A DNA stretch of 14,377 nt from Bacillota bacterium (lineage in GTDB: Bacteria; Bacillota; Clostridia; Acetivibrionales; DSM-1351): the NCBI GenBank assembly GCA_023431385.1, contig JAEYWA010000207.1, positions 1 to 14,377 on the forward strand, read 5' to 3'. Below are positions 7,331-14,377 of this stretch, in pieces (position 1 is the stretch's first letter; each line of letters begins with the position of its first letter). The notes beneath the pieces are model-generated. The model worked only from the letters and a program-made list of their open reading frames with translations. It was not told the origin of the DNA and ran no database searches. Made by a program: the position numbers and the translations under genes.

Positions 7331-7345
7331 GTATTAGGAGAGCTA

Positions 7346-8224
7346 ATGGATATAAATTTTGAATTATATAAGATTTTTTATTACTGTTCCAAGAATAAAA
7401 GCTTCTCTATTGCAGCTAAAAAGCTGTTTATATCACAATCCGCAGTGAGCCAGTCCATTAAACAGCTCGAGACACAGCTGGGAGTAACTCTGTTTTTCAG
7501 AAAAGCCAGAACAATACAGCTGACCTCTGCGGGAGAAATGCTGTTCAGCTATGTGTCACAGGCTTTTAATTATTTAAAAACCGGGGAGTCAAAGCTCCAA
7601 GAATTAGAAGGGCTTAAGTCAGGTGAAATAAGAATCGGAGTAAGTGATTCTATATGCAAGTACTTTGTAATGCCCTATATTAAAAAATTCGGTAGGCTAT
7701 ATCCTCAAATAGCTATAAAGGTAGTCAACCGTACCACTCCGCAGCTGTTGGAGGTATTAAAAAACGGCCTTGTAGATATGGTTATTTCAACGCTCCCTGT
7801 AAATACGCAAATGTATTCTGTAATACCCTTTATAAAGGTCGAGGACATTTTTGTTGCATCAGAAAAATATTCGGAACTTAAGAATAGAAAAGTACCCCTC
7901 AAAGAATTGAATAATAACCCTCTGGTTATGCTTCCCTCAGACAGTTCAACCCGTAAAGCCATTGACACTTTTTTTGCAGAACAGGGTCTTGCCTGTACTC
8001 CTGAAATAGAGCTTGAGAGCCTCGACCTCCTCGTTGAGTTTGCATTAATCGGGACTGGTATTGCCTATGTCCTAAAAAACAGTGCTATTGAGCATATAAA
8101 ATGCGGACGGTTATTCCAGGTGGAAACAAGGGAATATTTGCCTCAAAGAGAGATTGGAATTGTTACTATGAAAAATGTAATGCTTTCGAAAGCGGTCAAT
8201 ACCTTTATAGAAATACTACTATAA
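7346..8224 (+). CDS. LysR-family transcriptional regulator
   Basis: The 292-residue protein has normal LysR length. The ATG at 7346 is preceded by TAGGAG (7335-7340). Residues 1-60 contain the winged helix-turn-helix, with the family pattern SFSIAAKKLFISQSAVSQSIKQLE (19-42) followed by LGVTLFFR and LTSAGE. From about residue 91 (SGEIRIGVSDSIC) a substrate-binding-protein-like effector domain follows, with the usual DMVIST and GTGIAYVL segments. It should be a cytosolic DNA-binding protein responding to a small ligand that cannot be named from the sequence. LysR proteins commonly control the divergent gene and themselves; the divergent gene here is purL, which would be an unusual target. Its 3' end overlaps the convergent HD-GYP gene by 6 bp. 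Confidence 0.93.
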   Translation: MDINFELYKIFYYCSKNKSFSIAAKKLFISQSAVSQSIKQLETQLGVTLFFRKARTIQLTSAGEMLFSYVSQAFNYLKTGESKLQELEGLKSGEIRIGVSDSICKYFVMPYIKKFGRLYPQIAIKVVNRTTPQLLEVLKNGLVDMVISTLPVNTQMYSVIPFIKVEDIFVASEKYSELKNRKVPLKELNNNPLVMLPSDSSTRKAIDTFFAEQGLACTPEIELESLDLLVEFALIGTGIAYVLKNSAIEHIKCGRLFQVETREYLPQREIGIVTMKNVMLSKAVNTFIEILL

Positions 8225-9268
8225 AAATTCTTTAATTAACTCATTTTTTTCCACTGAAAAATCCACATAGTTTTCATTTACTCTGACAACCGGAGCATAG
8301 GCACATTGGTTTGGAACATATACAACTTCTCCGATCTCCCCATTTTTCAACTTCACCTTGGAGCCAACATAATAACTTGGCATATTTGTGAACATGACCA
8401 TCATTATCTTTGGATCAACCGTGTCAAAACCTACACTTTCAAGTTCCTTAAAAGCGGTGAAAGGAGTTTGCCTTCCTCTGTATACCCTTTCAGAGGTTAT
8501 AGCATCAAAGATATCTGAAACTGTTACTATCTTGGAATAAAGATTTTTTTGACTTCCCTTAATACCAAAAGGATAACCTGTACCGTTTTCCTTCTCATGG
8601 TGCATTATTACAGCCCGTTTAACATCCATATTTATATCTTTATAATTTTTAACTATCTCATAGCCATAAACCGTATGCCTTTTCATTATCTCGTATTCCT
8701 GCTCTGTCAGAGACCCCCTTTTATTTAGAATTTCCTGCGGAATATGAGCCTTACCTACATCGTGAAGGAGCCCTGCCATTACAACATCTTTTAGCTGCTT
8801 CTTGGTAAAGCCAAGCCATTTACCCAGCAGCATGGAGTATACCGATACATTGACCAGATGTGAATATGTATATGCATCAGCTATTCTAACTGAATTGACA
8901 CAATCCATAATGGAACTGCAATCATTTATTTTGCTGTAAATATGTTCTGAAATATCCTCGGCCTTGCTAAAATCCAGTTCCTTTCCCGAAGCCAGATCCT
9001 GAATCATTTTCTTTGCTGTATTGACATCCTCTATATACTTCTTTTGATCTTCATTTACATTTTTGTCAGACAAGTAATCGTCGCCGTGGACGGGGTTTGA
9101 ATTATAAATAAAAACCTTGTCTATTCTGAAGTCGAGAAGCTTTTGTAAAATATGCTCCGTTATAATTGTATTTAAAGGAACAATCATGTTTCCTCCAACA
9201 GAATAAACATCTTCTCCAAGGTAGCAGCCTATAATATTTTCATCAACCCTTGTATATATCTTCTCCAT
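8219..9268 (-). CDS. HD-GYP domain protein, putative cyclic di-GMP phosphodiesterase
   Basis: A 349-residue soluble protein. Residues 1-100 are an N-terminal region without a named domain that I recognise. The HD-GYP domain covers about 130-297: HD in LLHDVGK (His169, Asp170), His198 in KRHTVYGYE, HHEKENGTGYP (223-233, carrying both the HHE and GYP signatures), and VSDIFDAITSERVYR (250-264). All the metal-binding and signature residues are present, so it should be an active phosphodiesterase lowering c-di-GMP (or a related dinucleotide). A C-terminal extension of about 50 residues follows. There is no receiver or membrane segment. The start ATG has only a weak ribosome binding site (AGG about 12 bases upstream). 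It is transcribed divergently from the ABC operon. Domain secure; substrate inferred from the family. Confidence 0.92.
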   Translation of the reverse strand: MEKIYTRVDENIIGCYLGEDVYSVGGNMIVPLNTIITEHILQKLLDFRIDKVFIYNSNPVHGDDYLSDKNVNEDQKKYIEDVNTAKKMIQDLASGKELDFSKAEDISEHIYSKINDCSSIMDCVNSVRIADAYTYSHLVNVSVYSMLLGKWLGFTKKQLKDVVMAGLLHDVGKAHIPQEILNKRGSLTEQEYEIMKRHTVYGYEIVKNYKDINMDVKRAVIMHHEKENGTGYPFGIKGSQKNLYSKIVTVSDIFDAITSERVYRGRQTPFTAFKELESVGFDTVDPKIMMVMFTNMPSYYVGSKVKLKNGEIGEVVYVPNQCAYAPVVRVNENYVDFSVEKNELIKEFL

Positions 9269-9349
9269 TGTAGTAATTCGCCTGCCTTATGAAATAGTTT
9301 AGAAAAGTTCTTAGTATACAGCCTGATTACTTGTATTACTATTATTTAT

Positions 9350-9378
9350 ATTATATAGTAAATTTATCAAATAGTCAT
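9350..9378 (-). promoter_or_regulatory. Candidate promoter of the HD-GYP gene
   Basis: On the minus strand ATGACT (9378-9373) and TATAAT (9355-9350) are 17 bp apart, matching consensus at 4/6 and 6/6. The leader would be about 75 bases. A 12-bp sequence that recurs before the ABC operon fills most of the spacer. Confidence 0.5.
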
Positions 9379-9447
9379 CCAATTTTCGCCATTTTTGAAC
9401 AATATAAGTAGAAATATTTTCTAAAATAATGGAACATTTATCAAATA
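9362..9447. repeat. Pair of 12-bp direct repeats in the HD-GYP/ABC intergenic region
   Basis: ATTTATCAAATA occurs at 9362-9373 and exactly again at 9436-9447, 74 bp apart. Each copy contains ATTT and AAAT as a small inverted pair. The first copy lies within the HD-GYP promoter, between -10 and -35; the second covers the candidate -35 of the ABC operon. This fits a shared operator, but the DNA is AT-rich and no regulator is identified. Confidence 0.4.
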
Positions 9448-9465
9448 ATTACGTCAAAATATAGT
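9438..9465 (+). promoter_or_regulatory. Candidate promoter of the ABC operon
   Basis: TTATCA (9438-9443) and TATAGT (9460-9465) are 16 bp apart, matching consensus at 4/6 and 5/6. The start would lie about 25 bases before the TTG start codon at 9498. It is the best candidate I see in this interval, but not strong. Confidence 0.38.
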
Positions 9466-9497
9466 TAGGAAATATGAGGCAAGGGAGGAATTAGTTA

Positions 9498-10199
9498 TTG
9501 GACAATATAATTCAGGTTAAAGGAATCCGTAAAATTTATAGAGTTGGCAATGAAAAGGTCACAGCTCTGGAGAATATTAATCTATCAATAGGTAAGGGAG
9601 AAATTTGCTGCCTTCTTGGCACATCTGGCTCAGGAAAATCCACACTGCTGAATCTTATGGCCGGTCTTGAAAAACCCACCAAGGGAGAAATTATAATTAA
9701 GAACGTACATATTGAGAAATTAGATGAAAAAAGGCTTGTCCTATTCCGTCAAAAATATATAGGCTTCGTTTTTCAGTCTTATAATCTGCTACCAAATCTT
9801 ACTGCTTTGGAAAATGTCGGTTTACCTCTGGCTTTTAAGGGGGTACCCCGTTGGATAAGAGATAAGAAAGCAAAGCAGATGCTGAATTCTGTCGGATTGA
9901 AAACTCATGGTAACAGAAAACCTTCCCAGATGAGCGGAGGTCAGCAGCAAAGAGTAGGAATTGCAAGAGCCTTTATCGGTAATCCTGAAATAGTTTTTGC
10001 TGATGAACCAACAGGAAATCTTGATTCCAAAACCACAAGCGAGGTTATGAATCTTATTACAGAAATCGCCAGAAAAAGCAATCAGACGTTAATTATCGTT
10101 ACCCATGATGTCAATATAGCCAAGTATGCTGATAGAATAATACATATTTTGGACGGAAATATTGAAAAAATTGAATCAAAATCCCGCACTTGTGATTAG
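9498..10199 (+). CDS. MacB/LolD-type ABC transporter ATPase
   Basis: A 233-residue nucleotide-binding subunit. Motifs in order: Walker A GTSGSGKST (41-49), Q loop FVFQSYNLLP (Q93), signature MSGGQQQRV (145-153), Walker B IVFADEP (165-171) and the switch His in VTHD (His203). All are intact. The FVFQSYNLLPNLTALENV segment is typical of the MacB/LolD/FtsE-like subfamily that pairs with single-pass FtsX-type permeases. The start is a TTG at 9498 with GGGAGG (9483-9488) 9 bases upstream; the nearest upstream in-frame ATG (9474) runs into a stop at 9492, which supports the TTG. It is the first gene of an operon with the surface protein (54 bp gap) and the permease. It should supply ATP-driven mechanical work to the permease; the substrate is not known. 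Confidence 0.93.
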   Translation: MDNIIQVKGIRKIYRVGNEKVTALENINLSIGKGEICCLLGTSGSGKSTLLNLMAGLEKPTKGEIIIKNVHIEKLDEKRLVLFRQKYIGFVFQSYNLLPNLTALENVGLPLAFKGVPRWIRDKKAKQMLNSVGLKTHGNRKPSQMSGGQQQRVGIARAFIGNPEIVFADEPTGNLDSKTTSEVMNLITEIARKSNQTLIIVTHDVNIAKYADRIIHILDGNIEKIESKSRTCD

Positions 10200-10253
10200 T
10201 GTGGGAGCAATAACAAAGTAATAAACAACATAGAATAGCTTGGAGGAAAACAT

Positions 10254-12647
10254 ATGAAAAAACTAAAAAAATATCTATCTTTTTTATTAATATGTTTAAT
10301 AGTAATATCAGATCTTTTATTTGGCGCTACCCCGGTAAAGGCTGCAAAGGATATATATTTGAACAATTATGAAATAAAAAGATATCCAAATAACAGCACT
10401 AAGCAAGTTCCTATAACTGAAGGTGATTCCTTTGATATGATTCTAACATTTAGGCCCGTTGACGGTGTCACAGGTATTAAAATAAAATCAATTATTATTG
10501 ACGGCTCTTCATTTAGTCTTAAGAGTGGTGAAACTGAAATTAAAATGACATCTAATACTTCCCCAAAGACTACTTTTGTTTACAATGGAGGTTCGAAGAG
10601 ACTTGATGTGACGATTCTCTATGATAAAGGAAGCGAAAAGGATCTTTCCGAGATGGATTTTATCAATATATCTGAAGCCGTACCGGATTCATCAACATCA
10701 ACCTCGGGTGATACAAGCAAAAAAGCACCCAGATTAATCATTGCGGGCAATTCTGCCATTCCGGCAGCACAGGCAGGTTCTGAATTGACATACACTTTGC
10801 CCATAAAAAACGCCGGTCAGTTTGTTGCAAAAAAAGTGGTCATATCTCCAGTTCTTGATGCTTCTGTACCCGTTGAGATAGAAACAATGAACCTGTCACA
10901 AACCATTGACTCACTTTCTCCCAATGAGACCGAGGAGGTAACCTTCACCTTTAGAATCGGTTTGGGAGCCGCCACTAAAACATACCCAATTAAATTCAAT
11001 ATTCAATTCTATAATACTTATAATGATTATTTCAGTACCACTGAAACAGGGTATTTAAAAACAGAAGAGGGCAACGCTATTCCAAAATTAAAACTGAGAT
11101 CTGTAGCTACAAATCCTTCACCGGTCCGTCCCGGCGAAGACCTTCAGCTGAACCTTACTCTTGAAAATGAAGGAACCTTAACTGCAAAAAATGTATCAGT
11201 AACACTATTAGGCTTGAAAAATGACGGTTTCAGCAGTATTGGTGCTACCAACAAGATAGTCAGATCAAGCATTTACGGATATGATACCTCAACTTTTACT
11301 TACAATTTATCCGCTTCAAAAAAAATAGAAGCAGGTGCTAATAATTTAAAAATCAAAGTTGAATATACCGATGCATCCGGTACAGCCCGTACGGAGGAAA
11401 TGGAATTCTTTATCGCTGTTCAAGGTTCAGATACACAATCAATAGTAGAACTAAAAAATATAGTTTCACCCAATACGACACTCTTCCCCGGAAGTAACGC
11501 TCTGATAGCTTTTGACGTAGTAAATACAGGGACTGAAGATGCAAAGAATGTCAAAGTCACTGTTACAGCCGACAAAGAGATAATCCCGAGAACCCAAAAC
11601 ACAATTATTATACCCACACTGAAAAATGGAGACCCTAAAAATGTCCAATTTCAGCTGTTCGTTTCAGATGATGCAGTCACAAAAAACTACCCGGTTGCAA
11701 TAAATGTTGAATATGATATTCCTGCTTCCGGTACGGCTACCAAACAGACAGTATCGCAGTATGTAGGTTTATACGTTGAAAACAAATCCGGAAAGACGGT
11801 GCCAAGATTAATAATTGATAAATACAGCATAGAGCCAAAAACCATAAATGCTGGTCAGGAGTTTACGCTTAGCCTGTCAATACTGAATACAAGCAAATCG
11901 TCAAAAATTCAAAATGTCAAGGTTTCTATAGCTTCAGATGACGGAACCTTCACAACCGTTGATTCGAATTCATTTTATATTGACGGTATTTCTCCAAAGT
12001 CAAGGGTGCAGAAAAAAATTGTCCTGTCATCAAAACCTGATGCTGCAGCAAAGCAGTATATGCTCAGTATCAATTATGAATACGAAGACGATAAAGGTAC
12101 TGCCTATACAAATAAGGATACTATTGGGATACCTCTGCAGCAAACTCAAAGACTGACAATTGGTGAATTGAACATATCTAGTGAAGCTTTTGTTGGTAAC
12201 CCTATACCTGTAAACATTAGTTTTTACAACATGGGTAAATCCACCCTGTACAATCTGATGATAAAGCTTGATGGGAAATTCAAGGTTGAGGGCTCAAGTT
12301 ATTTTGTGGGCAACTTTGAACCGGGTAAAACTGATTCTTTTGATGGAACAATAATTCCTGATGCCCCTGGAACACTTTCCGGAAGTGTTCTGTTTACGTA
12401 TGAGGATGCGGCCGGAAAAACTTACGAAGTAAGAAAAGAAATATCTGCAAATGTAACCGAGATGCCTGTACCCCAGGATCCAGGCATAGACGGGCAGCCT
12501 CCTGCCGATCCTTCAGCAAAGAAAATACCACTCTGGGCTTATATTGCTGGCGGAGTTGTCGGTTTAGCCGTTATTGTTCTGGTAGTTCTTGTTATTCGTA
12601 AAAGAATAAAGGCAAGAAAGGAATTAATGTTCGATGAGGAAATTTGA
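10254..12647 (+). CDS. Secreted, C-terminally membrane-anchored protein with repeated Ig-like (CARDB/COG1361-like) modules
   Basis: A 797-residue protein with a strong ribosome binding site, GGAGG, 7 bases before the ATG. A signal peptide covers residues 1-30 (KKLKK, hydrophobic core, cleavage after PVKA). About six beta-sandwich modules follow: 31-142, 158-271, 276-391, 396-510, 516-632 and 633-737. The later modules share a pattern: a P(R/K)L-type opening strand, a Pro/Gly turn, a strand ending in N(E/T/A)G, then (A/K)(K/Q)NVxV, and a late YP(I/V) or Y-x-L-x-I-x-YEY strand. This resembles CARDB and S-layer-related COG1361 proteins. A Pro-rich linker (737-757) leads to one membrane helix (about 760-781) and a basic, then acidic, short cytoplasmic tail. 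It is likely exposed outside the cell and acts with the ABC ATPase and permease on either side, possibly as the partner or adaptor. No enzyme motif is visible. Confidence 0.85.
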   Translation: MKKLKKYLSFLLICLIVISDLLFGATPVKAAKDIYLNNYEIKRYPNNSTKQVPITEGDSFDMILTFRPVDGVTGIKIKSIIIDGSSFSLKSGETEIKMTSNTSPKTTFVYNGGSKRLDVTILYDKGSEKDLSEMDFINISEAVPDSSTSTSGDTSKKAPRLIIAGNSAIPAAQAGSELTYTLPIKNAGQFVAKKVVISPVLDASVPVEIETMNLSQTIDSLSPNETEEVTFTFRIGLGAATKTYPIKFNIQFYNTYNDYFSTTETGYLKTEEGNAIPKLKLRSVATNPSPVRPGEDLQLNLTLENEGTLTAKNVSVTLLGLKNDGFSSIGATNKIVRSSIYGYDTSTFTYNLSASKKIEAGANNLKIKVEYTDASGTARTEEMEFFIAVQGSDTQSIVELKNIVSPNTTLFPGSNALIAFDVVNTGTEDAKNVKVTVTADKEIIPRTQNTIIIPTLKNGDPKNVQFQLFVSDDAVTKNYPVAINVEYDIPASGTATKQTVSQYVGLYVENKSGKTVPRLIIDKYSIEPKTINAGQEFTLSLSILNTSKSSKIQNVKVSIASDDGTFTTVDSNSFYIDGISPKSRVQKKIVLSSKPDAAAKQYMLSINYEYEDDKGTAYTNKDTIGIPLQQTQRLTIGELNISSEAFVGNPIPVNISFYNMGKSTLYNLMIKLDGKFKVEGSSYFVGNFEPGKTDSFDGTIIPDAPGTLSGSVLFTYEDAAGKTYEVRKEISANVTEMPVPQDPGIDGQPPADPSAKKIPLWAYIAGGVVGLAVIVLVVLVIRKRIKARKELMFDEEI

Positions 12648-14040
12648 TATTATCATCATGGGTTTAAAAAATTTGTTCCGCAGAAAAACCCGGACCATAC
12701 TGACGGTGCTTGGTGTTGTTATAGGTACGGCTGCCATAGTTGTCATGGTTTCGCTGGGCCTGGGCATGAATGAAAGCTATGACCAGCAAATAAAGCAAAT
12801 GGGAAGTATAAATATTATAAATGTTACAAAGTATAGAAACTTCGCTGAGGGCAGGGGCGAGTCGTTCTCACAGAAGGAAATCATTCTGGACGATACGGCC
12901 ATAGCTAAAATTAAGGCTCTGAAAGGGGTCGCTGGTGTTACACCAATTCTGGAGACATATGGAAAGCTCATAGCAGGTAAAAAAATAGCCTTTTGCTCTA
13001 TCATTGGGATTGACTCAAATCAAATGGCCAACTTTGATTACAAAATTGCAGAAGGTACCTTGTTAAAGGAAGGGGATATAGATTCAATAGTGGTTGGTGG
13101 AAGTATTCCTATGAATTTTTATAATCCAAAACTTATGTATTCACCACAAACTACTCCCGTTAAAGTCCTGTCCGAGAAGCTGCAGCTTACTTTTGATATG
13201 GGTTATGGGGAAAGACGGCAGCAAGGCTTGGGCGGTGACGAAACTTCAAAAAAACCTTCAATACTGTATAAGCTGAAGGCAACCGGCCTATTAGTCCAGA
13301 CTAATGGTAATGACAATAATGACTACTCAATATTTATGGATATTAAGTATCTTCAAAAGCTTATAAAAGATACAAGTAAACAAATAAAAGGCCAGCAGGA
13401 TTCCTATTATTCAGTATCTTCCTCCAATTCTGAAACCAAGGGTTACGAAAGACTTATGGTAAAGGTTGAAGATATTGATGATGTAGATAGTATTCAAGAA
13501 CAAATCGATGAAATGGGCTATGGCACAAACAGTCTTCGTGATGTCAGGAAATCCATGCAAAAGCAGTCTCAAACTCTACAAATGGTTTTAGGCGGCCTTG
13601 GTGCCATATCACTGTTGATCTCAGCTCTTGGTATTACAAACACCATGATAATGTCCATCTATGAAAGAACCCGAGAAATTGGAGTTATGAAGGTTTTAGG
13701 CTGTAAACTTAATAATATTAAACAGTTGTTTCTGTTTGAAGCCGGTGTAATTGGTCTGTTTGGCGGTATAGTAGGAATTATTCTGAGCTACGCGGCATCT
13801 TTTATACTGAACAAAATTGGTTTGAATGTTCTGGGAGGAAATAACGATGGCGTATACATGGGAATGGGCATGGGGATGGGTATGGGGATGGAACAGCAAA
13901 GCAGTAAAATATCCGTAATTCCTCCATGGCTGGCACTTTTCGCAGTAGCATTTGCCATTCTCATAGGCCTTATTTCCGGCTTCTCACCAGCCAGAAGAGC
14001 TATGAAGCTAAGCGCACTTGAAGCAATTAAAACAGAATAA
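12634..14040 (+). CDS. MacB/FtsX-type ABC transporter permease with Met-Gly loop
   Basis: A 468-residue permease whose ATG at 12634 lies inside the last codons of the preceding gene (14-bp overlap), suggesting coupled translation. AAGGA lies about 11 bases before the ATG. Residues 9-44 fit the MacB opening (NLFRRKTRTILTVLGVVIGTAAIV) with the first membrane helix. A large extracytoplasmic MacB-like core domain spans about 45-315. Three more helices lie near 316-341, 366-395 and 431-452, with the conserved IYERTREIGVMKVLG (342-356) and the ending SPARRAMKLSALEAI. This is the standard MacB/FtsX four-helix layout. In the loop between helices 3 and 4 is a run of alternating Met and Gly (409-419), which is unusual. 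Family members move lipids, peptides or lipoproteins, or transmit force; the substrate here is unknown. A strong terminator follows. Confidence 0.92.
   Translation: MRKFDIIIMGLKNLFRRKTRTILTVLGVVIGTAAIVVMVSLGLGMNESYDQQIKQMGSINIINVTKYRNFAEGRGESFSQKEIILDDTAIAKIKALKGVAGVTPILETYGKLIAGKKIAFCSIIGIDSNQMANFDYKIAEGTLLKEGDIDSIVVGGSIPMNFYNPKLMYSPQTTPVKVLSEKLQLTFDMGYGERRQQGLGGDETSKKPSILYKLKATGLLVQTNGNDNNDYSIFMDIKYLQKLIKDTSKQIKGQQDSYYSVSSSNSETKGYERLMVKVEDIDDVDSIQEQIDEMGYGTNSLRDVRKSMQKQSQTLQMVLGGLGAISLLISALGITNTMIMSIYERTREIGVMKVLGCKLNNIKQLFLFEAGVIGLFGGIVGIILSYAASFILNKIGLNVLGGNNDGVYMGMGMGMGMGMEQQSSKISVIPPWLALFAVAFAILIGLISGFSPARRAMKLSALEAIKTE
13858..13891 (+). repeat. Coding hexanucleotide tandem repeat (ATGGGN, about 5.7 copies)
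   Basis: The units run ATGGGA, ATGGGC, ATGGGG, ATGGGT, ATGGGG, then ATGG, encoding MGMGMGMGMGM (residues 409-419) in the permease. Only the third base of each Gly codon varies, and every change is silent. That suggests the protein sequence is kept while the DNA has diverged, although slippage could still change the copy number by two residues at a time without breaking the frame. Confidence 0.85.
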
Positions 14041-14092
14041 CTCAACCCATCATTGTAAAAAATTTATTGTTGATTTAGCCAAATTGCAGCAC

Positions 14093-14120
14093 AAAAAAGT
14101 CGGCTCCCGCCGACTTTTTT
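14093..14120. terminator. Bidirectional intrinsic terminator between the ABC operon and the chemotaxis gene
   Basis: A perfect 12-bp inverted repeat, AAAAAAGTCGGC (14093-14104) and GCCGACTTTTTT (14109-14120), encloses the loop TCCC. The GC-rich core followed by a T-run reads as a terminator on both strands. It ends the plus-strand ABC operon (stop at 14040) and the minus-strand chemotaxis gene (stop at 14139). Confidence 0.93.
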
Positions 14121-14138
14121 GTATGGTGATTACTAAAT

Positions 14139-14377
14139 TTATAATGTAAATTTTGATACCTGATCTTTGAGCTTCTTTGAGAATATCAGGCTGTTCTGAG
14201 TAGAATCCTGTACATTTTTGAACTCCTCTGCAACTTCTGCGGTTTTTACCGTAATTGTCTCAACACCGTTTGCACTTTCATTTACACTTGCAGTAACCTG
14301 TTCAAGTGCATCAACTATGTTAGAAATTGATTGATTCATAGATTTTGAGGATTCATTAAACTCATTCATCATAGTAC
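14139..14377 (-). CDS. Methyl-accepting chemotaxis protein, C-terminal fragment (cut by the right edge)
   Basis: The frame is open from the right edge to a TAA at 14139, so only the last 79 or so residues are present; internal ATGs such as the one at 14372 are not the true start. The fragment is a heptad-patterned helix rich in Ser, Asn, Gln and Glu: ISNIVDALEQVTASVNESANGVETI, then TAEVAEEFKNVQ, and an end reading LKDQVSKFTL. This is the typical C-terminal half of the cytoplasmic coiled-coil signalling domain returning from the hairpin tip, ending in the L-x3-V-x-KF-x-L tail of clostridial receptors. There is no CheR-binding pentapeptide. The sensory part and membrane helices lie outside the window, so the ligand cannot be inferred. 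Confidence 0.82.
   Translation of the reverse strand, partial: TMMNEFNESSKSMNQSISNIVDALEQVTASVNESANGVETITVKTAEVAEEFKNVQDSTQNSLIFSKKLKDQVSKFTL

Noticed and set aside
13696..13899. Minus-strand open frame with a His-rich segment opposite the permease
   Set aside because: The His-rich stretch is only the antisense reading of the ATGGGN repeat; the permease frame is clearly the coding one.

Overview
The window looks like a chromosomal segment from a low-GC Gram-positive anaerobe of the Clostridia, plausibly a Ruminiclostridium-type cellulolytic clostridium. The reasons are AT-rich intergenic DNA, strong AGGAGG-like ribosome binding sites, TTG starts beside ATG, a single long clostridial-type PurL instead of the Bacillus PurS/PurL/PurQ set, a HD-GYP protein, a CpaE-like ATPase with a receiver-like N terminus, and a COG1361-like surface protein inside an ABC operon. 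The genus is inference; no rRNA, tRNA or other marker is present.

Left part (1-7123), all on the minus strand. Reading right to left in transcription order these are purL (FGAM synthase, de novo purine synthesis), a VanZ-family membrane protein, a sugar phosphate isomerase/epimerase-like TIM barrel, a DUF4097-like lipoprotein, and the first 169 codons of a CpaE/TadZ-like ATPase that runs off the left edge. The ATPase gene has its own near-perfect sigma-A promoter. The lipoprotein has a reasonable promoter with a 30-bp inverted repeat just upstream. The 366-bp gap between the isomerase and vanZ-like genes has no gene but contains GCG-rich repeated elements.

Middle (7124-9268). A LysR-family regulator (plus strand) is divergent from purL. 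It converges on, and overlaps by 6 bp, a HD-GYP putative c-di-GMP phosphodiesterase gene on the minus strand.

Right part (9498-14040, plus strand). A three-gene operon encodes a MacB/LolD-type ATPase, a secreted and C-terminally anchored protein made of about six Ig-like/CARDB-like modules, and a MacB/FtsX-type permease with a Met-Gly repeat in an extracellular loop. Together they suggest a cell-surface ABC system in which the modular protein takes the place of a MacA-type adaptor. A strong bidirectional hairpin terminator closes the operon. On its other side is the C-terminal end of a methyl-accepting chemotaxis protein, cut by the right edge.

I found no CRISPR array, insertion sequence, prophage, toxin-antitoxin pair or recognisable defence locus. 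The most unusual points are the adaptor-like surface protein with the Met-Gly loop in the ABC operon, the repeat cluster at 2441-2547, and the paired 12-bp sequence in the HD-GYP/ABC intergenic region. None clearly amounts to a new system.
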